A stretch of DNA of 7,777 nt from Planctomycetota bacterium (GCA_029777755.1 JAKORQ010000669.1:1-7777); one strand, 5' to 3'. Shown: positions 1 to 5,947, numbered from the stretch's first letter. Translations and numbers: made by a program. Notes: generated by a model not told the origin, from the letters alone.

Positions 1-141
1 GCCGGTTCCGGTATCGAGGGCGGTGATAGTGCCGCTGGATGCCTCGTCGAAGCTGTAGCGCAGGAGCAGCGAGCCTTGCGCGTCAACGGCGCCGACGAAC
101 ATCGCCGCCACAGCCATCGAGATAAGATGCCTCTTGTTCAT
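1..141 (-). CDS. Exported protein, N-terminal fragment (possibly LamG/concanavalin A-like domain protein)
   Basis: Only the first 47 codons are present; the gene runs off the left edge of the window. The translation begins MNKRHLISMAVAAMFVGAVD and then AQGSLLLRYSFDE. Residues 1-22 form a signal peptide: basic start (NKRH), hydrophobic core, and a likely signal peptidase I site near VDA-Q or just after. The segment LLLRYSFDEASSGTITALD resembles the first strand of LamG/laminin-G-like domains, which in planctomycete exported proteins often open with a hydrophobic 'hY-FDE' pattern; this assignment is an inference from a short stretch. The start is supported by a strong Shine-Dalgarno sequence (AAGGAGG on the minus strand, bases 148-154), 6 bases from the ATG. 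It lies 42 bases downstream of the prepilin-like gene on the same strand, so the two are probably co-transcribed. A different exported beta-sandwich protein is possible. Confidence 0.72.
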   Translation of the reverse strand, partial: MNKRHLISMAVAAMFVGAVDAQGSLLLRYSFDEASSGTITALDTGTG

Positions 142-147
142 GTCTTG

Positions 148-154
148 CCTCCTT
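148..154 (-). promoter_or_regulatory. Strong ribosome binding site for the exported protein at 141
   Basis: The minus strand reads AAGGAGG followed by CAAGAC and the ATG. This near-perfect anti-16S match fixes the start of the truncated exported protein and shows that this organism does use Shine-Dalgarno initiation for some genes. Confidence 0.75.
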
Positions 155-183
155 AAAGCGTGCTATGCCCGGTTGATTTGCCT

Positions 184-1038
184 TTAGTATTCCGCAATGG
201 CGTAGTCGCCGGCCTGGGCGGCCTGGTAGTCGTAGTTCCAGTACTCGTGGAAATCGCGGTTGGCCGAGATGAGATCCTCTGTTCGCCCGGTGTAACGTGG
301 ATCCTTAACGACGGCCGCGTGCCCATCGGCAAAGGCCACCGGGCGTCCAAGCGATCCATTGACGCCGTGCCAGGACCTGTTTGCCAGCGCGGTGCCCATG
401 GGTGACAGGCGAGTGGAGCAGAACTGCACCGGGACCCCGTATGGGCGCTTGAAGTAGTTCAATCGCCAACTGCGCCTGAACTGCGGGGACGAGGTGGCGA
501 CATTGAACTGCCTCATCCAGTGATAGTACAGGCCGGCGTAATTGTTCTGCGTCGAGCCGGTAGTGGCGCCGAGATGCAGGTATGCAGGATCGCGGTATGA
601 CCCGTGCAACCACAGATCAGGCGCAACGGTTGTCCCCGAGGCAGGGCAGATCCAGATTCCTCCGGCCACTTTCCAGCGGGTTTCGCCGCTCTTGTTGGAG
701 ATCGCCTTCACGCCGGTATAGGGCGAGAGCAGCTCCTCCAGCCAGATCCCTTCGTACGTCTTGTAGGTGTCGTGAATGCTTGGCGGCGAGGTCATGTTCT
801 CGCTGATCAGCGACGGGAAATTGCCGCGATTGTCCTGGGTGTACGCCATGAACGCGGTGGCGATCTGGCGCACGTTGCTCAGGCATGCCACCAGGTTTGC
901 CTGGGCCCGTACGCGGCTCAGGGCTGGCAGCAGCATGGAAATCAATACGGCGATTATGCCAATCACCACCAGCAGTTCGACCAGGGTGAAAGCCTTCTCC
1001 CGTGTCGAGACGACTTGCTTGAACTCTGTGTCTTGCAT
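184..1038 (-). CDS. Type II secretion/pilin-like prepilin protein with DG-H C-terminal motif
   Basis: This 284-residue protein has a class III (type IV pilin-like) leader: a polar N-terminus, then KAFTLVELLVVIGIIAVLIS at residues 15-34. Prepilin peptidase would cut between Ala16 and Phe17 and methylate Phe17. Glu21 is the conserved Glu+5, and residues 17-40 form the hydrophobic assembly helix, followed by LSRVRAQANLVACLSNVRQI as its amphipathic extension. The rest is a globular exported domain with aromatic-rich segments (YAGLYYHWMRQF, about 167-178). Near the end, VAFADGHAAVV (234-244) matches the FADGHA ending of the large planctomycete family of prepilin-like 'H-X9-DG' proteins. These occur in many copies per genome; their individual roles are unknown. 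Ala rather than Gly precedes the cut site, which is common in this phylum. The start is preceded by TGAGGT on the minus strand (bases 1043-1048). It lies between the PEP-CTERM esterase and the exported protein on the same strand. Confidence 0.9.
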   Translation of the reverse strand: MQDTEFKQVVSTREKAFTLVELLVVIGIIAVLISMLLPALSRVRAQANLVACLSNVRQIATAFMAYTQDNRGNFPSLISENMTSPPSIHDTYKTYEGIWLEELLSPYTGVKAISNKSGETRWKVAGGIWICPASGTTVAPDLWLHGSYRDPAYLHLGATTGSTQNNYAGLYYHWMRQFNVATSSPQFRRSWRLNYFKRPYGVPVQFCSTRLSPMGTALANRSWHGVNGSLGRPVAFADGHAAVVKDPRYTGRTEDLISANRDFHEYWNYDYQAAQAGDYAIAEY

Positions 1039-1077
1039 GTGGACCTCACATTTCCACGTTCGGGAGCACTAAATCGA

Positions 1078-1104
1078 CCTGCGATGAGATGGCAGGGACG
1101 CAGG
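1078..1104 (-). terminator. Weak hairpin between PEP-CTERM esterase and prepilin gene
   Basis: In the 75-base gap, CCTGCG and CGCAGG form a 6-base-pair stem around a 15-base loop on the minus strand, followed by TCGATTTAG rather than a clean U-run. It could attenuate transcription between the esterase and the prepilin gene or be chance. No clear promoter was seen for the prepilin gene alone. Confidence 0.2.
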
Positions 1105-1113
1105 TACACCCCG

Positions 1114-2034
1114 TTAATGCCGCTGGCGCCTGAGGATCCCCGCGGAGGCGAGAATCAGCCAGCCTACAAAGGTCGGTTCCGGAATTGCCTGGGAGAACAT
1201 CCACTCGTACAGGGGCTCCTCACGGTACGCCCTGCCCCAGATGTTGTGCCCACCAGTCACATACTCAGTATAACGGATATTGTTGATTTCCAAGAATGTT
1301 GCATATCCGGTTTCGTAATATGGTGATCCGTCGAAGTAGTCGACACCATCAGGTTGATCCAGAGGGAACTTCACCTCGTGATATCCGCCGGCCACCAGGA
1401 TTCTGTTCACCGCGTTGCGCGAATATGAGACCGGATTGGTGCCGGAATTGTCGTCGCGGGCATGGAATACCCAGATCGGCGTGTCCACCAGCAGTTCGGC
1501 GGTCTGTGCACTGGGAGTGTAGTTGGCGCAGATAGGGACGGCCGCCGCGAATCGGCCCGGTACCTTCGTGATAGCTTCCCAGGTGCCCAGGCCGCCATTG
1601 GACAGGCCAGTGACGTACTGGCGGTTGGGGTCGATGTTGTAGTTCTCCAATGCCCGGTCCAGCAGGGTCATGGCGCGTTGAAGGGAGTTCGAGAGTGTCG
1701 CTCCGCCGCCCCAGCCGGAAGTGGGCGAGCACTGCGGTGCGAAGAGAAACGCTTCTTCCGTCTTGCAGTGCGAGAGGACCGGATCGATGTTGCTGTTGAT
1801 TTGGGCGAGGTTGTCGGTGCCGCGCTCGCCGTAGCCGTGGAGGAACATCACGATCGGGTAAGTTTTCTGCGGATCGTAGTTTGCGGGCACGTACAGTCGG
1901 CCGGGCAGTTGCAGGTTGCCGTTGCTGGGGTTGTATAGACTCCAGTCGATAAAGTCGTTAACGCTCGCCGAGTATGCAGTGCCGGCCGCACCGAGAGCGA
2001 TGGCCGCCACGAATCCACCAATCTTCGCAAACAT
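1114..2034 (-). CDS. Secreted alpha/beta-hydrolase esterase (predicted peptidase/PHB-depolymerase-like) with PEP-CTERM anchor
   Basis: A 306-residue exported serine hydrolase. Residues 1-23 are a signal peptide ending near TAYSAS. The alpha/beta-hydrolase fold follows: strand and oxyanion-loop IVMFLHGYGERG (61-72), nucleophile elbow VTGLSNGG with Ser145, acid in FHARDD (Asp194 or Asp195), and His263 in GGHNIWGRAY. The pattern 'YVTGLS-GG-GTWE ... RFAAAVPIC ... H..W..AY' is that of the predicted peptidase/feruloyl-esterase-like group (COG4099-like); the substrate, perhaps an ester on a plant or algal polysaccharide, is an inference. The C-terminus is a PEP-CTERM sorting signal: Pro285-Glu286-Pro287, a hydrophobic stretch (about 289-300), then basic LRRQRH, processed by an exosortase. 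The start was set at ATG 2034 because a signal peptide follows and GGAGG lies 6 bases before it; the frame is open further upstream to 2337, but that part is not exported-protein-like. It is divergent from the XylR-like regulator, a likely controller. Confidence 0.9.
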   Translation of the reverse strand: MFAKIGGFVAAIALGAAGTAYSASVNDFIDWSLYNPSNGNLQLPGRLYVPANYDPQKTYPIVMFLHGYGERGTDNLAQINSNIDPVLSHCKTEEAFLFAPQCSPTSGWGGGATLSNSLQRAMTLLDRALENYNIDPNRQYVTGLSNGGLGTWEAITKVPGRFAAAVPICANYTPSAQTAELLVDTPIWVFHARDDNSGTNPVSYSRNAVNRILVAGGYHEVKFPLDQPDGVDYFDGSPYYETGYATFLEINNIRYTEYVTGGHNIWGRAYREEPLYEWMFSQAIPEPTFVGWLILASAGILRRQRH

Positions 2035-2040
2035 GATGGG

Positions 2041-2045
2041 CCTCC
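2041..2045 (-). promoter_or_regulatory. Ribosome binding site deciding the start of the PEP-CTERM esterase
   Basis: GGAGG on the minus strand, 6 bases before ATG 2034. Together with the signal peptide that begins there, it argues against using the longer open frame that extends upstream to 2337. Confidence 0.65.
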
Positions 2046-2118
2046 AACGTGAAAGGGAGTCGAATGCGCTTCTCCTGGAACTGATACAACGGGCCGCATC
2101 CGTCAGCCAATAAGGCAA

Positions 2119-2138
2119 ATGTAGCTCATTTATGTAGC
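2119..2138 (+). promoter_or_regulatory. Direct repeat ATGTAGC x2, candidate AraC-type operator
   Basis: ATGTAGC occurs at 2119-2125 and again at 2132-2138, 13 bases start to start, in the divergent region between the esterase and the regulator. A looser copy (ATGTGGT) lies at 2151-2157. AraC/XylR-family proteins commonly bind direct rather than inverted repeats, so this is the best operator candidate; the binding itself is an inference. Confidence 0.35.
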
Positions 2139-2156
2139 ATGGTTTGGCGCATGTGG

Positions 2157-2162
2157 TAAAGT
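2157..2162 (+). promoter_or_regulatory. Possible -10 box for the XylR-like regulator
   Basis: TAAAGT (4 of 6 to TATAAT) ends 10 bases before ATG 2173. Transcription from it would start almost at the ATG, giving a nearly leaderless mRNA, in keeping with the absence of a Shine-Dalgarno sequence. No convincing -35 was found. Confidence 0.25.
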
Positions 2163-2172
2163 GTTTGTCATT

Positions 2173-3342
2173 ATGCGCAATTCTGCGGCACCCCAGGAGA
2201 TCGCTCGGCCACCCGCAGTGGCCCCCAGGCGGCGGGTCATGGTGATGATGGGCATCGATTATGTAAATGCCCGGCCAATCCTGGGCGGCATCGCCGACTA
2301 CATGGACCATTACCCCGGCTGGTTGACGTTGTTGCATTACCAGCCACAGGCTCAGGCCATCGACTCAGGCGGATATGACGGGATGATCGTCGACCCGCGT
2401 GAATGGCCGGTGCAGGATGCGCTGCGGCGGACGAAGATACCGGCCGTCACGGTGGGGCCTCCGTGGCTTGAGGGTGGACCGCCGGCCGTGCTGGTGGATA
2501 ACGAGGCGGTGGGGCGGATGGCCGCCGACCATCTGTGCGATCTGGGGCTCAAGTACCTGGCATTCGTTCCCACGCCAGGTCAGCACTCGGAGGATCGCCA
2601 TACCGGTTTTTCCAGGCGCTGCGCGGAGCGCCGGGTAAAGGTCGTCGCCTGTCCGGCCGAGATGGCCGATAAGGAGGCGACGATCATCCAGTGGCTTGCG
2701 ACATTGCCCAAACCGGTGGGGATTTTTGCCGCCAATGACCGCAAGGCGCTGACAGTTGCGCAGGCATGCCACGTGGCCGGCCGACGTATACCTGAGGACG
2801 TGGCACTGATGGGGGTAGACAATGAACTGGAGACCTGTCGGCTATCGCATCCGCAGCTCACCAGCATAGACCAGGGACCGAGGCGCCTGGGCTATGAGGC
2901 TGCGAGACTGCTGGAGCAGTGGATGAGTACCGGCAAGCGTCCGCCGGCAAAGACACTCATACAGCCGATGGGAGTGGTCAAGCGACCTTCAACGGATCTG
3001 CTGGCAATCGATGATCCTGACGTGGTGGCGGCCGTGCGGCTGATCCGCGAGCACGCAACCCGTCCACTACAGGTGGAGGATGTTGTGCGATATGTGGGCC
3101 TGTCGCGCCGCTCACTGGAGCTGCATTTCAAGAAAACGCTGGGCAGAACGATCCACGCGGAGATCATGCGGGTTCGCATAGACCGTGCAAAGCAGCTACT
3201 GATCACCTCAGAGCGCGACATGCCGTACATTGCGGAGATGTGCGGCTTCTCTTACGCATCCCGCTTCAGTCGCGATTTCAAGCGCGAGACGGGGATGTCG
3301 CCGACGCAGTTCCGCCGGCAGTTCCGGTATCGCAGCAAATAG
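2173..3342 (+). CDS. XylR-like transcriptional regulator (sugar-binding domain + AraC-type HTH)
   Basis: A 389-residue cytoplasmic regulator. After a short Pro/Arg-rich N-terminus, residues about 22-275 form a LacI/periplasmic-binding-protein-like ligand domain: IPAVTVGPPWLEGG, VLVDNEAVGRMAADHL (the usual D-N/G-x-A-A-HL segment), GIFAANDRKALTVAQAC (hinge strand) and VALMGVDNELETC, then PQLTSIDQGPRRLGYEAARLL. Residues about 282-385 are an AraC-type domain with two helix-turn-helix units: VEDVVRYVGLSRRSLELHFK (301-320) and IAEMCGFSYASRFSRDFK (353-370), then TGMSPTQFRR. There is no N-terminal LacI HTH, so the order matches E. coli XylR. By family it should bind a sugar and activate or repress nearby genes; the divergent esterase and the isomerase/esterase pair downstream are likely targets. 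The start is uncertain: GTG 2161 (4 residues longer) and ATG 2239 (shorter by 22) are alternatives, and none has a strong Shine-Dalgarno. Confidence 0.9.
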   Translation: MRNSAAPQEIARPPAVAPRRRVMVMMGIDYVNARPILGGIADYMDHYPGWLTLLHYQPQAQAIDSGGYDGMIVDPREWPVQDALRRTKIPAVTVGPPWLEGGPPAVLVDNEAVGRMAADHLCDLGLKYLAFVPTPGQHSEDRHTGFSRRCAERRVKVVACPAEMADKEATIIQWLATLPKPVGIFAANDRKALTVAQACHVAGRRIPEDVALMGVDNELETCRLSHPQLTSIDQGPRRLGYEAARLLEQWMSTGKRPPAKTLIQPMGVVKRPSTDLLAIDDPDVVAAVRLIREHATRPLQVEDVVRYVGLSRRSLELHFKKTLGRTIHAEIMRVRIDRAKQLLITSERDMPYIAEMCGFSYASRFSRDFKRETGMSPTQFRRQFRYRSK

Positions 3343-3384
3343 GGGCGTTGCGAACAGCTCGATGCAGATCGCGTCGATAAAAAG

Positions 3385-3413
3385 AAAGGCCCGGGCTTCA
3401 GCCTTGGGCCTTT
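3385..3413. terminator. Bidirectional intrinsic terminator between convergent genes
   Basis: AAAGGCCC (3385-3392) and GGGCCTTT (3406-3413) form a perfect 8-base-pair stem; the intervening 13 bases can pair further (GGCT/AGCC). It lies between the stop of the regulator (plus) and the stop of the esterase (minus). On the minus strand the stem is followed by CTTTTTATC, a good U-tract, so termination should be best for the esterase transcript; the plus-strand tail is only TTT. Confidence 0.8.
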
Positions 3414-3441
3414 GAAGCAAACTGTTGTGCCTGGCTACTTG

Positions 3442-4182
3442 TTACTTGATCCGCAGATTGCGGCAGTGGAACTCAAGGGCCTCCTTCACGTGCTCATCCC
3501 AGTAGTCCCAGGTATGTGCGCCGGGGAACTCGCGGTAGATATGGTCAATACCGGCCTCTTCCAGTTCCCGGTGGTAGATGCGGTTCTCCTCGAGCAGGTA
3601 GTCCTCGGTGCCGCAGTCGATGAGCATCTTCGGCAGCGTTCCTGCCTTCTTGGCCTGCTTTGCCAGGTGAAGAAGGTCGTTGTCGGTGCCGACGCGCTTC
3701 TTGCCAAGGCGGCGTTCAAACTCGGGGTTCTGGAGATGCTTGTTGTTGGAGCCGCGCCACAATGCGCCCGAGTGGCTGTTGACAGAGCAGAACAGGTCCG
3801 GGCGACCAAGGGCGATGCGAAGTGCGCCGTAGCCTCCCATCGAGAGGCCGCCAATGCACCGGCCGGCGCGTGTGCGCTTGGCCGGGAAGAATCGCTCGGT
3901 GGTCTCGATCAGGTCCTTGGTCATGTAGTCAAAGTAGCGGGCGCCGACGACGTTGTTGGTGTACCAGCCGCGGTAGCCATCGGGCATGACCACGATCAAT
4001 GGCTTGTCGGCCACATACACCTCAATGCGCGACCGACGATGCCAGCATGTGTAGTCATCAGTCAGGCCATGCAGCAGATAGAAGACCGGGAACGGACCCT
4101 TGCCCGTGTCGGGAAGAATCACGTTCATCTGGACCTGTTTGCCAAGGGAATGTGAGAACCAGCCGATAGTGCAGAATGCCAT
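3442..4182 (-). CDS. Esterase D / tributyrin-esterase-like alpha/beta-hydrolase (putative esterase, PF00756-type)
   Basis: A 246-residue cytoplasmic serine esterase with no signal peptide. MAFCTIGWFSHSLGKQVQMN and VILPD match the typical opening strands of tributyrin esterase/S-formylglutathione-hydrolase-like enzymes. Then come FPVFYLLHGLTDDYTCW (31-47, oxyanion loop HGL), PLIVVMPDGYRGWYTN, the nucleophile GGLSMGGYGALRIAL with Ser114, CGTEDYLLEEN with Asp194, and PGAHTWDYWDEH with His223: a complete Ser-Asp-His triad. The family hydrolyses short acyl or aryl esters, including acetylated or feruloylated sugars; the substrate here is unknown. The start was placed at ATG 4182 because family members begin there; the frame stays open to ATG 4233, which would add 17 poorly conserved residues. 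Neither start has a Shine-Dalgarno, but a -35/-10 pair sits just upstream of 4182. It is divergent from the sugar isomerase, suggesting shared control. Confidence 0.9.
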   Translation of the reverse strand: MAFCTIGWFSHSLGKQVQMNVILPDTGKGPFPVFYLLHGLTDDYTCWHRRSRIEVYVADKPLIVVMPDGYRGWYTNNVVGARYFDYMTKDLIETTERFFPAKRTRAGRCIGGLSMGGYGALRIALGRPDLFCSVNSHSGALWRGSNNKHLQNPEFERRLGKKRVGTDNDLLHLAKQAKKAGTLPKMLIDCGTEDYLLEENRIYHRELEEAGIDHIYREFPGAHTWDYWDEHVKEALEFHCRNLRIK

Positions 4183-4192
4183 AGTGGCAATA

Positions 4193-4221
4193 AAGGTAGC
4201 GAGGTGGCCGGATTGTGTAAA
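4193..4221 (-). promoter_or_regulatory. Candidate promoter of the cytoplasmic esterase
   Basis: On the minus strand TTTACA (4216-4221; 5 of 6 to TTGACA) is followed after exactly 17 bases by TACCTT (4193-4198; a weak TANNNT -10). The -10 ends 10 bases before ATG 4182, so the transcript would have almost no leader. The -35 overlaps the inverted repeat at 4212-4225. Confidence 0.35.
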
Positions 4222-4225
4222 CAAT
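4212..4225. promoter_or_regulatory. Inverted repeat ATTGT-N4-ACAAT, candidate operator
   Basis: Perfect 5-base arms around GTAA in the 73-base gap between the divergent esterase and sugar isomerase. It covers the candidate -35 of the esterase, a suitable place for a repressor. The arms are short, so chance is possible. Confidence 0.3.
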
Positions 4226-4242
4226 GTTACCATCCTGTGTGG

Positions 4243-4248
4243 AAGGAG
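4243..4248 (+). promoter_or_regulatory. Ribosome binding site deciding the start of the sugar isomerase
   Basis: AAGGAG, 7 bases before ATG 4256, is a strong Shine-Dalgarno. It rules in the 285-residue product over the longer open frame reaching back to 4100, which overlaps the divergent esterase. Confidence 0.75.
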
Positions 4249-4255
4249 ACGTCGA

Positions 4256-5113
4256 ATGGAATTAGCCGATCATGTCATTGGTGTCTGCAGTTGGTCGCTG
4301 CGATGCGCGAGCAACGAGGAGCTGGTTGGCGCCTTGAAGAAGCTGCGCCTCAACCACGTGCAGCTGGCCCTGGGGCCGCTGGTGGATGCGGGAGTTCCTG
4401 CGGTTGATGAGACAATCAAGCTGTTTGAGAAAGAGCAGATCACGCTCACCTCGGGCATGATAGGTTTCCCGGGCGAAGACTATTCGACGATCGCTAGCAT
4501 CCGCGGCACTGGCGGCTTTGTCCCCGATAGCAAGTGGGACCAGCGCCGTGCCATCGCCGAGAAGGCGGCAAAGGTCGCACATCGCTTGCGCCTCGCGGTG
4601 CTTACCACGCACATCGGCTTTGTCCCCAGCTCCAACGAGCCTTCCTATGCAACGATGGTGCAGCGCGTTCGCGAGATCGCGGACATGTTCAAGGAGCATG
4701 GGCTGACGCTTGCCATGGAGACCGGTCAGGAAGCGGCCAGCGAGCTGCTGCAGTTCATCAATGACGTGGCCCGTCCGAACGTGTGCGTGAACTTCGACCC
4801 GGCCAACATGCTGCTGTATGGGGCGGGTAACCCTGTGGACGCCGTGCGCATCCTCGGCCGGCACGTGCGCCAGGTCCACATCAAGGACGCGATCTGCTCT
4901 GACAAGCCGGGCGTTAACTGGGGCGAGGAAGTGCCGTTCGGCAAGGGGCAGGTGAATGCCCAGGCATTCCTCACCACGCTGCGCTCTGGCGGATATCGCG
5001 GTCCACTGGTGATCGAGAGAGAGGCGGGGAACAACCGCCTCGCGGATGTGCAGCATGCCATCGGCGTGCTTGAGGATATCCTCCAGCCTCGGCCGTCGGC
5101 CGACGGCGAGTAG
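4256..5113 (+). CDS. Sugar phosphate isomerase/epimerase, TIM barrel (AP endonuclease 2-like family)
   Basis: A 285-residue cytoplasmic protein of the xylose-isomerase-like TIM-barrel superfamily (PF01261). Segments match the barrel strands in order: HVIGVCSWSL (6-15), NHVQLALGPL, ITLTSGMIGFPGEDY (62-76), RLAVLTTHIGFVP (112-124), GLTLAMETGQE (149-159), NVCVNFDPANML (175-186), VRQVHIKDA (204-212) and GPLVIEREAG (249-258). Likely divalent-metal and catalytic residues are Glu155, Asp181, His208 and Glu254, the standard E-D-H-E set, with His119 near the active site. The family includes L-ribulose-5-phosphate 3-epimerases, hydroxypyruvate isomerases, tagatose/psicose epimerases and inosose enzymes; the exact substrate cannot be assigned. 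The insert SIRGTGGFVPDSKWDQRRA (81-99) is typical of planctomycete homologues in my reading. It is divergent from the cytoplasmic esterase and close to the XylR-like regulator, consistent with a role in sugar catabolism. Length is normal. Confidence 0.9.
   Translation: MELADHVIGVCSWSLRCASNEELVGALKKLRLNHVQLALGPLVDAGVPAVDETIKLFEKEQITLTSGMIGFPGEDYSTIASIRGTGGFVPDSKWDQRRAIAEKAAKVAHRLRLAVLTTHIGFVPSSNEPSYATMVQRVREIADMFKEHGLTLAMETGQEAASELLQFINDVARPNVCVNFDPANMLLYGAGNPVDAVRILGRHVRQVHIKDAICSDKPGVNWGEEVPFGKGQVNAQAFLTTLRSGGYRGPLVIEREAGNNRLADVQHAIGVLEDILQPRPSADGE
5088..5110 (+). terminator. GC-rich hairpin at the 3' end of the sugar isomerase gene
   Basis: GCCGTCGGCCGACGGC (5092-5107) is a perfect 16-base palindrome. 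As RNA it folds as a 6-pair stem with a GGCC loop, extended by CTC/GAG to 9 pairs with one bulged G (5091). It ends one base before the stop codon. There is no U-tract, so it may stall or stabilise the mRNA end rather than be a classical terminator. Confidence 0.3.
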
Positions 5114-5153
5114 CACAGTAGCACAATGCCGCACACCGAACGCCGCAGGACTG

Positions 5154-5159
5154 TATAAT
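5154..5159 (+). promoter_or_regulatory. Consensus -10 box for the PilZ gene
   Basis: A perfect TATAAT stands out in GC-rich surroundings, 30 bases before ATG 5190, implying a leader of roughly 24 bases. No TTGACA-like -35 was found at 16-18 bases, so it may need an activator or another sigma factor. It indicates that the PilZ gene is transcribed separately from the isomerase. Confidence 0.45.
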
Positions 5160-5189
5160 TAACGATGCGGCCAGGCACGGTGCGCAACT

Positions 5190-5903
5190 ATGCAGTTGGA
5201 TCAGCAGGCCATCGATGAGATCACCCGGGCGCTGGGGGCCATCCCCCAGGACGACGAGCCCCTGCGCCGGCGCAAATCCGCTCGATATAACGTCGATCGT
5301 GAGATCGCGATCAAGCCGTATGGGGTTGCCAATGCATCCTCACGGCCGGCCGTGCTGGTGAATATCTCCGCTGGCGGGGTGAACATCCTCGATCGGGTGC
5401 CGATATCCGTTGGCGACCAGTTCATCGCGGTCCTGCCGCTGCCGCAGGGGGCAAGCCGCGAGGTGATCTGCGTCGCACGGCAGTCTCAGTTAACCCCGGT
5501 TCGCACGTACCGCGTGGGGGCTGAATTCGTCAGCGAGCTGGAGCGAGAGACTCGCCTTGTCCGCGGCGGAGTTGGCGCACCACCGGGTCCGGAGGAACTG
5601 GAGCCATATGACGATCGCTACCGCGACGTCGTGATGTACCTTGATGACAAGGCGATCCAGGTGGAGATGCGCAGGGCAACCGAAAGTGTATTCGAGATCA
5701 CGTCTACACAGCCGGTCAACCCCGGCGACCAGGTGATCCTGACGTATGAGATTGACGACAAGCGTGAAGCCTGGCATTGCCATGTGATGGAAACAAGGGA
5801 TCTGCCCAGGGAGAAATGCTGCATCACGCTGCAGAAGCAGGGGCCGGCCGACATGTCTGCCAGGGAAGCCGGCTGGCTGAGGAGATTCTTCCGGCGCGGC
5901 TGA
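5190..5903 (+). CDS. PilZ domain protein (predicted cyclic di-GMP receptor)
   Basis: A 237-residue soluble protein. Residues about 25-117 are a PilZ domain with both cyclic di-GMP signatures: the RxxxR motif (Arg28-Lys-Ser-Ala-Arg32 within LRRRKSARY) and NISAGGVNI (58-66), the [D/N]xSxxGG motif that completes the binding site. Strands follow in VGDQFIAVLPLP, REVICVARQSQL and RVGAEFVSEL, the usual PilZ ending. By family it should bind cyclic di-GMP and relay it to motility, exopolysaccharide or gene expression; the target is unknown. A linker rich in Pro, Gly and Glu (125-140) leads to a second beta-rich domain (145-216: VVMYLDDKAIQVEM, NPGDQVILTYEID, WHCHVMETRDL, CCITLQ), then a basic tail (LRRFFRRG). 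No transmembrane segment is seen. The Shine-Dalgarno is weak. The gene has its own -10 box and is not obviously linked in function to its neighbours. Confidence 0.9.
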   Translation: MQLDQQAIDEITRALGAIPQDDEPLRRRKSARYNVDREIAIKPYGVANASSRPAVLVNISAGGVNILDRVPISVGDQFIAVLPLPQGASREVICVARQSQLTPVRTYRVGAEFVSELERETRLVRGGVGAPPGPEELEPYDDRYRDVVMYLDDKAIQVEMRRATESVFEITSTQPVNPGDQVILTYEIDDKREAWHCHVMETRDLPREKCCITLQKQGPADMSAREAGWLRRFFRRG

Positions 5904-5937
5904 AGGCGGCTTGAGCCGGAGTTCTGGGTCCGCGCCG
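5892..5937 (+). terminator. Nested hairpin overlapping the end of the PilZ gene
   Basis: CGGCGCGG (5892-5899) can pair with CCGCGCCG (5930-5937), and inside them CGGC (5907-5910) pairs with GCCG (5915-5918) around TTGA. The outer stem is strong, but no U-tract follows, so the termination role is uncertain. Confidence 0.35.
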
Positions 5938-5947
5938 CGGGTAATGA

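Noticed and set aside
604..1326. Open frame of 240 codons on the plus strand across the prepilin and esterase ends
   Set aside because: It runs antisense to two well-supported genes and the gap between them, with no recognisable motif or ribosome binding site.
2035..2337. In-frame upstream extension of the PEP-CTERM esterase (101 extra codons)
   Set aside because: The extension overlaps the divergent regulator, has no secretion signal, and would bury the signal peptide that begins at 2034 behind a good Shine-Dalgarno.
3412..4155. Open frame of 247 codons antisense to the cytoplasmic esterase
   Set aside because: The Val/Ala/Leu-rich product is a shadow of the esterase, which has a complete Ser-Asp-His triad on the other strand.
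4100..4255. In-frame upstream extension of the sugar isomerase (52 extra codons)
   Set aside because: It overlaps the divergent esterase coding region, is not family-like, and a strong Shine-Dalgarno precedes ATG 4256.
4262..5134. Long open frame of 290 codons antisense to the sugar isomerase
   Set aside because: It mirrors the codon structure of the isomerase on the other strand, is unusually rich in His, Arg and Leu, and shows no domain; the isomerase has clear metal-site motifs.
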